A DNA stretch of 64,000 bases, taken from NCBI RefSeq assembly GCF_021155775.2, contig NC_060235.2, positions 2,655,501 through 2,719,500 of the forward strand, given 5' to 3'. This document shows positions 35,491-46,970 of the stretch, piece after piece (positions within the stretch are counted from its first letter, which is position 1; every line of letters starts with the position of its first letter). This DNA is from Neodiprion pinetum (Eukaryota > Arthropoda > Insecta > Hymenoptera > Diprionidae). The position numbers were made by a program, and so were the translations under genes. Below the pieces are notes generated by a model that was given only the letters and a program-made list of their open reading frames with translations, was not told where the DNA came from and searched no databases.

Positions 35491-36786
35491 ACCAGAAAAT
35501 ACGTAGCAACAGCTGTGGATTTATACGGTAATTGGCAAAATTTGTAAAAAAAAAAAAAAAAAAGGAATAAAAATAGTAATGATAGCAATATGTCATCGAT
35601 CATGATTATAATGGGGAAAAAGGACCATCATCATTGCCATTGTCATTAGAAACGCATCGATTTACAGAGTATATATATGATTGATGGCGGTGAAATTAAT
35701 GATGATGACGATGATGACGATTCCTTTGAAAGAATTATCCGTCGTATTTTAAGACGAATGTTTGACAGAGATATATTAAACGAAGGAATCAAATCACCGT
35801 TCACATCATGTAGCAAATCACAACGATGACGACGAGGACGCCGGTCGTACGATAAGTGTAACGTATGTACGCGCGTGTGTGTGGGTATGTACGTATATAT
35901 GTGTATGTGTCTACTATCTATGAATGCATACTTACTAATTGTATAGTCTTATCGTTCTCTTTGCAAAAATTCGGTAATATATTCAAAATTTCATAAGGCG
36001 CGATTCGCTCGCTCGTCCACCGGCCGCGATCATTCTCATTGAGACAGTTTCGGTAAAATTTTTTACTCACCTAAACGATTCTCGACGCAGCAACTTGTTT
36101 GCCAAAGGAAATGTGTGTGTATGTGTATACGCAGATATAAGAGGAACGGATTCGTTCGGAAAATGAACACGGATATTTGATCAGAAATTGTTTTCGTAAA
36201 TTTGAACGAAACTGCCTCACTGATTTCCGATCGATTCAGCCATGTAATATCCATAATATACGGGACTGAGTCTGCCTAGTTGAAAAGTTATGATCTATCT
36301 ACACTTAATATACGTATATCTACATATATATGCATGTATATATGTATATATATATGTGTAATTTACATTACTGAACACATGGGTTTTCTTTGACGCGCAC
36401 GGAATGAACATACAATAAATAATATGCCATTTGCAGTCGAAAATATATACATATTTGTATATATGCATCGGACGTCGCGAACTTGTTATATCGGTGTGTC
36501 TGCGTGTGTCTCTTTGTGTATGTTTATCCATACACGTTTATATTATATCATACCATATTACCTTATATCGTAATATTGATCGATGGTAAATATATGACGC
36601 GACGTATAACGATCGATGGTAAAATCTTTCTTAGCCCTGATCACGTTACGTTACTTCGGGATGAAAGAATTAATAAAAAAAAAAATAGTTAAATAGACCG
36701 TTCAACCGTGACGCAGCTAATTATATAGGATAATCACACAAGTTCGTCGATCAGTAATGGCACTATTCACCCCTCCCTCCCCCCCC

Positions 36787-36822
<36 letters not shown>

Positions 36823-36949
36823 TCCTCTCTCACATACACTCTTCCCAATCAGCCGGGAAGTCAATTGAGGCCCAAAATAGATCGGTCAATTGATCGATCG
36901 ATCACCCGTTAGGAACTACCGTGCTTTCGGGACCCGCAAAACGAACGCT

Positions 36950-37373
36950 TTAGTGGCCCCCGACATTTCTCAGCGAACCGGTGGCCCATTCGAGGGACTC
37001 CAAGTCGATGCCCTCGAAGGTGCGCTGGTTCAGACAGACCTTGAACGGGTCGGGTGTTACCGTGATCCCGGCGTTTCCCCGGAGGCTGGGAAGAGAAGCT
37101 CCCTCGGGTAGGCTGATGTCGAAGGTGTGGAGCAGCGAGCTGAAGAAGAGGAACAACTCCATTCTTGCGAGCACGTCACCCAGGCACATCCGACGGCCAA
37201 CTCCAAAGGGTATGAAGTACTCTGGTTTCGTCACCTTACCCTCCGCCGACAAGAAGCGCTCCGGTCTGAACGCCTGCGGCTCGTTCCAAAGCTCCGGGTC
37301 CATGTGGACCGCGTGGAGGAGCGGGACTATCTGGGTACCAGCCGGTATCGTGAAGCCGTTAAGCCTGACGTCC
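36950..37373 (-). CDS. Cyp18a1: CYP18A1 exon 5 (haem-ligand exon)
   Basis: Starts G after GGTTTCCAG, giving Arg397, then DVRLNGFTIPAGTQIVPLLH. It carries FRPERF and the intact haem loop with Cys460, then a C-terminal tail of about 75 residues ending NVGGH and TAA (36952-36950). No clear AATAAA on this strand was found within about 400 nt downstream. Confidence 0.92.
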
Positions 37374-39251
37374 CTGGAAACCAAAAGGAGAGGGCTTCGT
37401 TAAGTAAAGAGCTACCGATGGACTTTGCAAACATGTATACTGAAATCGGCGTCGCCGCACGCGCGAAAGTCGTCGTGATTTATGGCCGCGGAGATGACCG
37501 GGAGTGGCTAGAACTGAGCCCGGCTACGTCTACACGGTGTCACTGACCCCGGACCGTGTCTCGAACGGTGGGCTAGCCGCGGCTGGCCATTGCTTTCACT
37601 TTTCATTACAACGCGGCTTGTCGAATCTGCTGTTACAATGATCGCGCCGCGGGCGGGGACAATCGGAGGTCTAAAACCGCGTCTGTACGCATGTAGAATA
37701 TGATGGGCTCACCTTGTCGTCGCGTGTGTTGTTCCTAGGGGCACTATGCTCGACCTCCGGAGTATCTCCAGGATCGTCGACTCCGTTATCGGGAGGAACG
37801 GGACGTCCTCGAGAGCTGGCAATCGTGAGCGACCTACCACGTGGTCAAGCTCCTCCTGCACGGCTCGGATCGCCTCAGGGTGGTGGAGCATCAGCACTAC
37901 CGCCCACTCAAGTGTCGTTTTTATCGTCTCCATGCCAGCTGAGAAGAGATCGCCGAGGATCTGCTGCATCTGGCGGTCTGGAATCAGAGACAGTGATGGG
38001 TGTTATTTGAGGAAATCGAGTCAACGACGATAAGCACCGAGGGCGCGGAAGAGCGACTGTCTTACCGTGGTTCATTCCTTGGAAGAGCTGCGCGTCGCGA
38101 CCCTCGCTCTTGGCCTTCTGGATCTCTAGGAGGTACGCGTCGACTAGGTCGCGGATGTTACCCTCGTCGAAGGTCGCGCGGTGCTGGTCTACCGTCTCTT
38201 GGAAGAAGGTTGCCATCTCGGAACGGTTCTCCCGTATCTTGTCGCGGATCTTTTGGATGCCAGGGAGGAATCGGATCACCGGAATGAAGTTGACCGCCAC
38301 CATGCTGCCGAACAGCCTGAACCCCTCTTCGATCAGGATCATGAACCGTTTGAACCGGCTGTCGCCGTGGTGGAATCGCACCCCCATTATTATCGAGCAT
38401 ATCACGTTGCTTATCGACATTCCGAGCGAGGTCGATATGTTCGTCGGGGCGCCTTGTTGCACCGACAGCAAACGGAGGAAGGATTGAACTTCTCTCTGCA
38501 AGAGGAGATCAATTTTTTTGGTCAATTATAAGGTTTTCCGGAACTTTCACAAAATGGAGGAAAGAGACGATAACAAGGACATCTCACGACGCCGTTCACG
38601 TGAATCTGGGAATCCAGGGTGAGAAAAACGTTACTGCAAACACTCACCATTATTTTTGACTCCATCGTCTTCTTCCCAGCGCCGAGATACGTCATCCCTA
38701 AACTCCTGAGGTTGTCGTGGAGGAACCTTCGCTGTTCTTTCCACATCGCTCCCTCTGAGTTTACGATACCTAAATCAATACAAACGACGGGATTCGATCA
38801 GTTTTCGCTCTTACGTGAAGAACGGCAGGACGCGGCGGACAAAGAGAAGGCCTCGAGGGTGGTTCGTTGACAACTTACCGTATCCGCCCAGGATGTTCAT
38901 GAATTCGTTGTGGGGTCTGCCGTTGAATTCCTCGCGTCTAAAAGTGTCGCGAATCGCCCTGTAATCGCTGAGTACGACGACGAGCTGGGAACCGAGTCTG
39001 GCGCTGAACATGGATCCGTACTTCTTGGCGAGCTGCCCGAAGTGGAGATGGATGTCGCCCTTGAGAAAGGGCAGGTATCCAACGACCGGAAGGCCCCACG
39101 GACCCGGAGGCAGAGAGCGGGTGAATTCTAGCCACTGGGCCGATCTGACGATCGCGAACACTCCGACGAACACGATAAGTGTGAACATAACATTCTCCGG
39201 CGATCCGCCGAGCACCCTCCATGCCCACTTGACCGCGTACTCCACCAACAT
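36950..39251 (-). CDS. Cyp18a1: CYP18A1, ecdysteroid 26-hydroxylase; full gene, 5 exons, 537 aa
   Basis: Microsomal P450 that inactivates moulting hormone by hydroxylating carbon 26 of 20-hydroxyecdysone and oxidising it further to the 26-oic acid. Exons on the - strand: 39251-38879, 38769-38648, 38495-38066, 37977-37713 and 37373-36950, 1614 nt including TAA, every intron GT-AG. Landmarks: hydrophobic anchor (about residues 20-36), LPPGPWGLPVVGYLP, helix-C WKEQR (134-138), I-helix SAGMET (321-326), K-helix EILR (379-382), FRPERF (432-437) and the haem loop FGVGRRMCLG with Cys460. The segments DLFSAGMETIKTTLEW and LGTTHATTRDV are typical of CYP18A1. The start is the first in-frame ATG; an upstream in-frame TTG at 39267-39269 is not used as a start here. 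The haem loop is uninterrupted, unlike in phantom. Family-level identity is strong, from recall of motifs and the linkage to phantom. Confidence 0.93.
37713..37977 (-). CDS. Cyp18a1: CYP18A1 exon 4 (I- and K-helix exon)
   Basis: Starts AC after TGATTCCAG, giving Asp309 and then RQMQQILGDLFSAGMETIKT. It includes the K-helix E379-I-L-R382 and SSIVPLGTTHATT. It ends AG before GTGAGC, phase 2. Confidence 0.92.
38066..38495 (-). CDS. Cyp18a1: CYP18A1 exon 3
   Basis: Starts AGA GAA GTT after CTCTTGCAG. Encodes residues 166-308, including ICSIIMGVRF and the F/G-helix region thought to shape the substrate pocket. It ends in a G before GTAAGA, phase 1. Confidence 0.9.
38648..38769 (-). CDS. Cyp18a1: CYP18A1 exon 2
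   Basis: Starts GT after the acceptor ATTTAG, completing glycine 125, then IVNSEGAMWKEQRRFLHDNL (helix C). It ends MESKIM before GTGAGT, phase 0. Confidence 0.9.
38879..39251 (-). CDS. Cyp18a1: CYP18A1 exon 1
   Basis: Residues 1-124 plus one base: membrane anchor, proline hinge and FNGRPHNEFMNILGGY. The donor is G before GTAAGT, phase 1, the same residue and phase as phantom intron 1. Confidence 0.92.
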
Positions 39252-39544
39252 GTCTGAATAAGGGTTCAAGTGGCTGGATCACGTCTCGGTGAACACACCG
39301 TCGATACAGTCTCTTATGAACGATTTATATACCGTTTGAATATTGGGTATTCAACCCTCGATGTGTGCCCGTAAGAACTCGAAACCGACAAATGAATAAA
39401 CGAGTCCGAGTCGCCGCTGTTGGCCTGATCAAAGAAGCGCGATGCTGCACGATCAACGATTGCGGCTAATACGGCTGCGGCGAAGAGACACGGTCGGCTG
39501 GCTCTGTAACGTGCGAACTGTACGAGTCTGAGGAAGAATGAGTG

Positions 39545-39592
39545 TGTACTAACATACACCTTCGTGTCATTCCTGTCTTATATAGTGACTCA
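39545..39592 (-). promoter_or_regulatory. CYP18A1 core promoter (TATA box plus initiator)
   Basis: On the - strand TATATAAG lies at 39584-39577, and 34 nt downstream TTAGT (39552-39548) fits an arthropod initiator with the A at 39550. Just upstream is ATGAGTCAC, an AP-1-type site that overlaps the TATA flank. This predicts a 5' UTR of about 300 nt with no need for an extra exon. Motif evidence only; no expression data. Confidence 0.55.
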
Positions 39593-39599
39593 TCAGCCT

Positions 39600-40100
39600 A
39601 GGCCTGCCGTCGTCGGCGGCTAGGGGGGGCGGCCAGGGTGGAGGGGATCCGTCGACCGCAGGAGTGCCTGAATCTCTTTGCGAGGGCGGGCCTCGCCAGG
39701 CGCGCGACCACCCGCTCGTCTTCGGGAATGTCGAGCGGTGGGGTCTACGACGAGTGGAGGGGAGCGCCCGGGCGAAGTCGAGGGGTCTGACTCCCGCGCC
39801 TCAGACGGGGCCCGACGCCGGGTCCGACGGCCCGTCGGGTGTGCGCGCGTCGCTCGACCAACGGAGCTCGACGCCACGCGGTTGGATCCCGTGCGGTAGG
39901 TCGCGTCGAAGGAACCCGGGCTATGCTGCAGGCCGCTTCTTAGCATCAAACGGTGAAGGGGTACACGGGCCAACGCGGGGGACGGACGACCTCCGTCCTT
40001 CCTGATCGCATTCCGATTCCCCTGCATCTCCGCACCCGCGGGTCAACGAACCCTGAGCCGCTGTGACGATGCTCCAATAATCCCTCCTCCCCCCCCCACC
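39600..40100. other. CpG-rich block upstream of CYP18A1
   Basis: About 500 bp much richer in G, C and CpG than its surroundings, beginning directly upstream of the CYP18A1 promoter. Open frames occur on both strands because stops are rare in such composition. None resembles a protein I know, and it does not match rRNA I recognise. It could be a regulatory island, a fragment of a GC-rich retroelement, or an exon of an unknown gene. Confidence 0.4.
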
Positions 40101-43100
40101 CTTCCTCACGTCGCTCGCCCATCGACCGTCCAGAGACGGACCCCGAAATACCGGCTAACCGTTTCACAGCGTCGAGGGGTGCAGGCCTCGCATCTGTGTC
40201 GGAATTTTTACTCCTTCGTAGCCCCACCACCCCTCCCCTCACGCGCGTCTATGTATGGAATACTTAATTTTTCACACGTTTCCTTTTATTTGGTTTTCTT
40301 CTCAGTTTTTTGCTTGTCGAGAATGAGTGATATGCTTACGACTGGTTCTCCGAGTAAGGAGGGGAGATACTTAATTCTTCTACCGATCATTGTGAAGGCG
40401 AGGGGAGGGAATTATTGTTGCTATCATTTTTGTCTTTCAATCCGAGTCTCTCTCTTTCTCTACGTCGTGACGACTGTGTTTTTCTCACCACGTTTCGGAG
40501 AATCATCCCGTAAATTCCATGGGCATAGCCGTGTTAAGCGGATAATATGTATCAATCAATTACCTTAGTCTCGGAATTTTGGAAAGCATGAAAAAGTTAT
40601 TCCATATTTTGTAATTCTTGTAAAAAATGTACCATTCAACGTAGAGAATTTATGTACCGCTCTTATTTTACGATTATGACTCTCCCTCGTTTCTGCCAAA
40701 GTGATTCGGTACACCCATCTGCGATATTATTTCACACAACCGCGAATACTCCTTTTTCACGTATACTTGCATTCAAGAGCGCACGATAATTGCCCGTTAA
40801 TTATGCTCCAGGACCTTTAGCTTGCTGCAACTGCGTCACGGCGTGGGTGCAGTGATCAAAAGAAAAGGACGAAACGGCGACAGCCCGTTCGCACGTATTC
40901 GATGCTGACGTAGGTAGACACACAGCACCGACGCAAATGATTATAAAACTCTCGGAGTTTGGTTCGCCTTTTATTTCTACCTCTGACAGTGCAGTTTCCA
41001 TTTGTTATACACGTTTGACTTTGGTAATATATTGTAAAAAATGTTTCGACCGATTTGACCGTTCAATATTCTCCGAAACGCTGACGCGTGTGTTTTTTTT
41101 AAAAAAAAAATTCTTATCCCCATAAGAATCGTCCTTCACGGCCCTCCGACTCAACGCAGCGCTCGAATTTATCACGTCGCATCGATTACACGTAACGATA
41201 AGAAAATCGAAATTTACTATCAGAAAATAAACCCACATTGTCACCGAAACGACGATCCGATCGGTGACGTTCGCCTCCGTACTATACTTATCTGTTCTGG
41301 TCGTTCACCTCCTGTCGGTACACTATACCCCGAGGGGTTCCTGATGACGAAGACGCTGTTTCCGATGCTTCTTCTAATCTCTGCGGTACAAAAGAAAACA
41401 CAGATTATTCCCTTATCGTTTATCGCTGCAGCGCGATGAATGCACATCTGCCCCTAATCGTTCGGCTCATGATTCGGCAATCGACAAAACGAAGAAGTGT
41501 GCGGGTTTCGAACGACCTTACCTCGCTCCTCGGAGAAAGAGAGAAGAGCTCGTATCCTGGGTCGCGATCCGAGGCCAGGTGACAAGTCGCCTTATCGGTG
41601 GTTCTGGGTCCGACCCCGTGGTTGTCGGGGGAGGAGGGAGGCCGAGACTAATGAGTAAAACAATGGGGGTCATTGACCGGCGTATCGGTACCATTCGGTA
41701 AGTCGGTGGTAGTGGCGAATACGCGGGACCCGATCGCGCCCATCCCGGTTAACATGCGGCAGCCTCTTGGAATATTAAATAGATACAGTTACCGAGGGCC
41801 TCGAGCAATTTGCGATTGTTTACATGTGAGGCCGTTGCCCAGAGGAACAGCTCTCCTCACCACGCGACGCTCTTTCGATCACGGAGCTGCGCCTTCGGCC
41901 TTATACCTGCGGCACATGCTTCACACGTCGCGGTGCTGCATCCGCAGCTACTCGATGGAAATGCGCTACGAGCCATCACCTGCTCGCGTACCTTACAGAA
42001 CTACCAACATCCAACTCGTTTGCTACCCCGGAGCAGCTTGCGTTGGATATTGTCGCGTTCTTCTTCTACCTTCGACCACGACTCGGTGTCTATCTTTCAG
42101 GGAATTCGGGCATCCGTATCCTGGAATTTTTGTATTTTCTTCCTCGCTATAGTGTACGATTTTTCGAAATGAAGATAATTACCATCCGCGAGAGATTGTG
42201 AAAAATATAAATAAGTACTAAAAACAGTTAATACTTTCAGAATGATGTTTTGATCTTTCGAAAGAATGGCGTTAATCTTAATTTTCCGTTAGTTTCTTAA
42301 AATTGGAGTTTTTATTGATATATTTGGTGAGTTGGGTTTAAAAAAAATTAAACTTGACGAAAAATTTGACCATTTTAACTTACGATGCAGAAATATCTGA
42401 TGTCTAATTTTCAGCTAATTGTCACGAAAAAAGTGAGTTTGTTAGTAGAGTTAGGTTGAAACGAGTTCTGGAAAAATGTCTATTCGTTCGTGTGAAAAAC
42501 TGGGATATGTCAGGGAATTTTACCACCCTGACGATGACTCTTCTTCCTGGTAGCGGATGGTACGAATAAACATCCCTGAGAATAATTCTACTTTTACCGC
42601 ACCTTACAGTAGGTTCCAAATGTCATCTGTTCGCGTTACCCGGTATAACGATTAAGCTAATGGGGGATTAAAATCTGGATCATCGACCAGAAGACGCTCG
42701 CATAGTGACTCTTCTTCGATCGTTCGCTTCCGTCGCATTTATATGAGAAAAACGTCGCGTTTCGTGGATGGACGGTTAAAGAGGCCGAAAATCTAGACGA
42801 TCGGCTAGCCGGAACTCGTGAGATATATCAAGGTATAGAGGCGGGCTGCTGTATGGCTGTATGCCTCGATGTATGTATAATACAAGGTACGTGTAAGAGG
42901 TTCGTTCGTTCGTTCGTTGTCTTCCATAGAGTGCGGGGCGGTGCTGGCGCATGGCGGTTTTTATCGACGGAATCGAGAACGCGCGAGGCAAATTGCTTAA
43001 TTGGGTCAGCACACAGCTCGAGCAGCGCTGTTCGAGTGCCATGCCGGGGCAAATTTCGAGTGTTTAAATTCCCGCAATAGGTTACGTGTGCGCGTGAATC

Positions 43101-46100
43101 GCGGTTATACAGACCTCGGCTTTGGCGGAAAAACAAAAAATTTAATTTCTTTATTTCTGCTTCAACCTTACATTTTTTTTTTTTTTTTTCATCTTCTTGC
43201 CTCTCTTATACGAATAACTCGCGCGATTGGAATAAACGCTCTACTATTATACCTGAGTGATCTTGGTGTGATGAACCTCTACGCTCCTGTCAAAAGAAAA
43301 TAAAAACGAATCTGGAAAATCTGGAAAACTTGGAATTAACAGGAAATTTCATTTGCCATGGAAAAGTTGGGGTATCGTCGGGGAATTTATAGAAATACTC
43401 GTCTCAAGGGAGCACGTACGTCTAGGTCTGAAAAAAAAAAAATATGTTTCGATATCCCGGTAATGGAAACAAGGGTTATTTTATACGCTGACCAAAAATT
43501 TGTTCCTCAAAAACCCGAGCTTAGCCCTGATATCAGTACAGAGTACATGTACAGAGAACTCAATTCTTCAAAATCGAATGGATAGTCGTCATTTATGCTG
43601 TACCATAACTGCTGATTTGGAAAGAAAATACAAAAAAAGCGAAGTTAGGTGATTGCCAAAAAATGAATGAAAATCAACGTTTCTGGTGTATTTGGGGGGA
43701 AAATCGATCAGGGAAAGACTTGAAATTGGATTTAGGAAAACAGGGAAAAGTGGGATTTTTCAAATCAAAATTGAGTGACCACCCTGACTGACACGTACGT
43801 CACTTGGATCATAAACACGTATTATCCAGACGCTGGAGATCGGCAAATAAGTTGCGAGTATCGAGTTTCCTAGAAAGCTCGAGGTGCTCTTTGGAAATCG
43901 GGACGACTCGCGATCCGATGATCGAATTCGAATCGAATTTAAACCGTTACCGGTTCGCGTTTCTGCCGGGACGATAAATCCTCGGGCGATTAGCTCGGTG
44001 CCGTGCACAACACCCCCCCATTGTTAACGAGCCGTTTCATCGCAGGTTTGCGAATATCCCGCATTTCAGCGATTCCTCGGAGATCGAACGAGCGTGCGCG
44101 TAAACAACGAACCGGCGATAAGGCCCCTCGACGTCTCTCTGGATCTGGGTCAGCCTAGGACCCCGGTCCCCTAGGACCCCGCGGCTCGGCCATCTCGGCG
44201 ACGTCGCCCTCCGTCGCGTTCCTCGTGATTTACGGTCAACTCGGTGTGCGGAGGAGGCTAGCGGGACCCGGGATATCTGGTCCTTGGAAAGGAACAATAC
44301 GCGAACCGGGTCAACCGGGTCGATCTCACCGCAAAACGACCAGTTTAAACGAGCGCGCCCGGTTTTGTACGCCCGGTTATAACCGAGACAATATCGTACC
44401 ATCGTACAAAAACTAGAATACGCTGATACGTGGGTGCGGTATGCGGGGGTGACTCTAATCAGGACTTCGTTTATGCCTGGAGACTTCTCGCTTCAAACCT
44501 CAAGATTTGCAAAAGTTCGTCCAACGAGGACGAGGACCGTTCGCGGGACCTGCTGTCGCATAGCAACTGACCCAACGTACAAACTGTGTATTGGGAAATT
44601 TTCAAGCTTCGTTATTTTCCGAAATACACGATTAATAATCGAACATTTCGTTGTCGTTTGGTTGGGAAAATTTCAGCATTGAAAATGTTTCTGCAATTGG
44701 GATTTTGGCAGAGATGTTACGGGAAAACGTGAAGTCTATCCAATCGTCGTCGTTAGGGTGGAATTGAGATGAATAGGCACTTTATTTTTTTGAATCGCTG
44801 ACTACCGTGTGTTTTATTGGCATGGATGTATACATGCGTATTCCTGGTTTATTAATAAACGATAAAAAGATTTGAAATTATTTTTATCTTGAATGTTCGA
44901 TTTGTGCTTATGTCGATGCTGTTACTAGTGTAAACTATAAATGTGTCTGTATCCTGGTTATTGATAAATCGAATGTAATCCTGGTACGATGTTGATTCTA
45001 AACTCTTGTAACTAAATTTTTAATTCCGCCAATAGTTACACCCTGTGTAATATCTGTGGATATTTTCAATAGTTTCGTGATTATACCTTGTTAATTACGA
45101 GGATTATAATCATACGATTGCGGCAAACGTCTTTTGAGTCTTATATTTTCATCGTTGTAGGAATAACGCGGTCATGTACGTACCTGTACACGTATTCGTC
45201 TAAAAACGTTACAATTTAAACTCGTTGTGAATAATAATTTTCAACAACGCGTTGTATCCCTGTGCGATTGAATAATTATATACGTATACCTTATGTGTAA
45301 TATGCATATCGTAAACGATCGTCAGTTGAGGCGAATTAAACTTGGATCATACTGTATAATTATAAAACACGGGACCGCAGGTCTTCCGTTCTCCGTTACG
45401 TGTAGTTTCGACGTAGGAGCGCCGTTACGTAATTTTTACAGGAGCGGCGTGTATGAGAGAAGAAGCTCATGAGTGGAAAACCGACGTCGGAGACACACCT
45501 CCGTATTTTTATCGGTTCGACACGAGAGATATTTGGTATGAAAAAATCGTCTGAGAAATTAGTTAAAGGAGTGATGAAAAAGTGGATATGGATATGTTGT
45601 AATTCACGATGATCGCGAAAAGATTTCACGTCAGAAATTAGCGCGAGTCGCTCTTTCGGCGTTTCCACGCGTCCCGCGAATAATATCGAATGTGGAGTCG
45701 CGTTGTTTGGGGGCGTTTCGAAACCGTATGGCAGGAAGAATGCGAGTAATGCGATTTCGGCAGTAATTTAACAGCCGAAGCGATTTCGAAGAAGCCATCT
45801 CAGCTATTAACCCGCGATTGTCACAATTGGCACCGTTTATCGAACGAATCAAGTCTTACATAACCGACCGCTATACCCGGCTCGACCTATATTGCAAAAT
45901 TATGGACAGTCGATACATGTGCATTATTTTATTCCAAAAAATAAAAAGCAAGCTAAGCACATCGCGTACGATATACGCGACACAAATCGTGTGTGTAACG
46001 ACGAGTTGAATTGACTTATGTACGTGAGGAGCATTCCGTTCGTTTAACGAAAATCCAACGCTATATCGACGTACCGATAACCAACGTTCGAAAATATGCT

Positions 46101-46640
46101 TGCACCTGCAATGTTCATCAACAACTTATTCCGTATGACATCACTTCTCAAAATCTCCCCCCAGTCCCGTCAATGCCGTGCACTAATTGCCAAGAGTAAC
46201 ACACCTTCGCTGTCAAAAACATGGTGGTGTGATAGAAATTGACCAGAATTCGTCGATGCAGTAGACTACTATTGACCAATTTTTGTCGCCAATTCATCGT
46301 CCGAGAGTTTTTTATTGATGTTAGCTACAAGTCTTAGTTTGACACCGAATTATTGTCTATAGAAATCAGGATAGCTACCTTTCAACCAATCGAAAATAAG
46401 TTCCAAACTTTGTCTCACTCTTCTATCATACATGTATATATACTAGATAATACTCAAGGTACTGTCTAATTTACAAACTCCACCTGTCTATCTATATTCC
46501 GTTTAGAATGTTCCATTAATTCTCACCTCAGGCGTAGGAATACTGTGTCGATGTAATAAAAATAGGGACACCGTGTCTACGAGTATTCCAGGTAACATAT
46601 AGTCATTTTGAAAACGGTGTAACCGACGTTACTCGTGTAC
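40101..46640. other. No recognisable gene
   Basis: Mixed-composition DNA upstream of CYP18A1. Open frames are short and often mirrored on both strands (for example 41673-42152 and 44037-44402). Contains a TTCG microsatellite at 42901-42918 and the CAGGGTGGT-type repeats at 42.5 and 43.7 kb. Confidence 0.4.
43650..43793 (-). repeat. Dispersed CAGGGTGGT-type repeat end
   Basis: On the - strand it opens CAGGGTGGTCACTCAATTTT and runs through words such as TTTCCCTGATC and CCTGTTTTCC. A shorter piece with CAGGGTGGTAAAATTCCCTG lies at about 42480-42531, same strand. Such CCTG-rich repeats with CAGGGTGG ends are common in insect genomes; the class is unknown to me. Confidence 0.4.
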
Positions 46641-46970
46641 GAAGGTGAGTTCTCGGAGTCTTAGGTCCAATAAACAAAAGTCAAATAACTTGACGTTCCG
46701 GCCCTTTGAGGGAAGCGGGGGAAACTGTATAATATATTCATAACTATTAATATGATTCCGGCGTATTTCACGTATTTTATGTAGGTAGAGGTACTGATTA
46801 ATCATTTCGGTCTCGTTGGCTGTTTATTGTCTTCTCAGTTTACACATTGATCGTTTTTATGTATTATTTACGCTCGTGAATACGTTACACGGCCTACCTT
46901 CAAAGGGCCGAAACGTAAAGTTATTTGAGTTTTGTTTACTGGACCTAAGACTCCGAGAACTCACACTCGT
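46641..46970. mobile_element. Foldback element with about 70-bp inverted arms
   Basis: GAGTTCTCGGAGTCTTAGGT at 46647 onward is the exact reverse complement of ACCTAAGACTCCGAGAACTC ending near 46962. The match continues inward through AATAAACAAAAGTCAAATAA and the motif CGGCCCTTTGA. About 180 bp of unrelated sequence separates the arms. No coding capacity; termini and target site not resolved. Confidence 0.65.

Larger units (their letters stand above)
31547..36949. other. Space between the two convergent P450 genes
   Basis: Low-complexity, AT-rich DNA with many microsatellites (TTA, TG, AAT/GAT, CT). No open frame resembles a protein. Both genes' 3' untranslated regions must end within it; the CYP306A1 signals are at 31500-31546, while the CYP18A1 end is unresolved. 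Confidence 0.55.

Noticed and set aside
38413..38525. Extending CYP18A1 exon 3 upstream (MTKKIDLLLQ)
   Set aside because: The first codon is not ATG, and the TTGCAG acceptor at 38497-38496 joins in frame to exon 2.
39252..39269. Upstream extension of CYP18A1 by six residues (LNPYSD)
   Set aside because: The first codon is TTG, not ATG; the ATG at 39251-39249 is the normal start.
39620..40027. 135-codon Arg/Pro-rich - strand frame in the CpG-rich block
   Set aside because: High GC removes stops in all frames; the other strand is also open and the residue composition is that of GC-rich noise.
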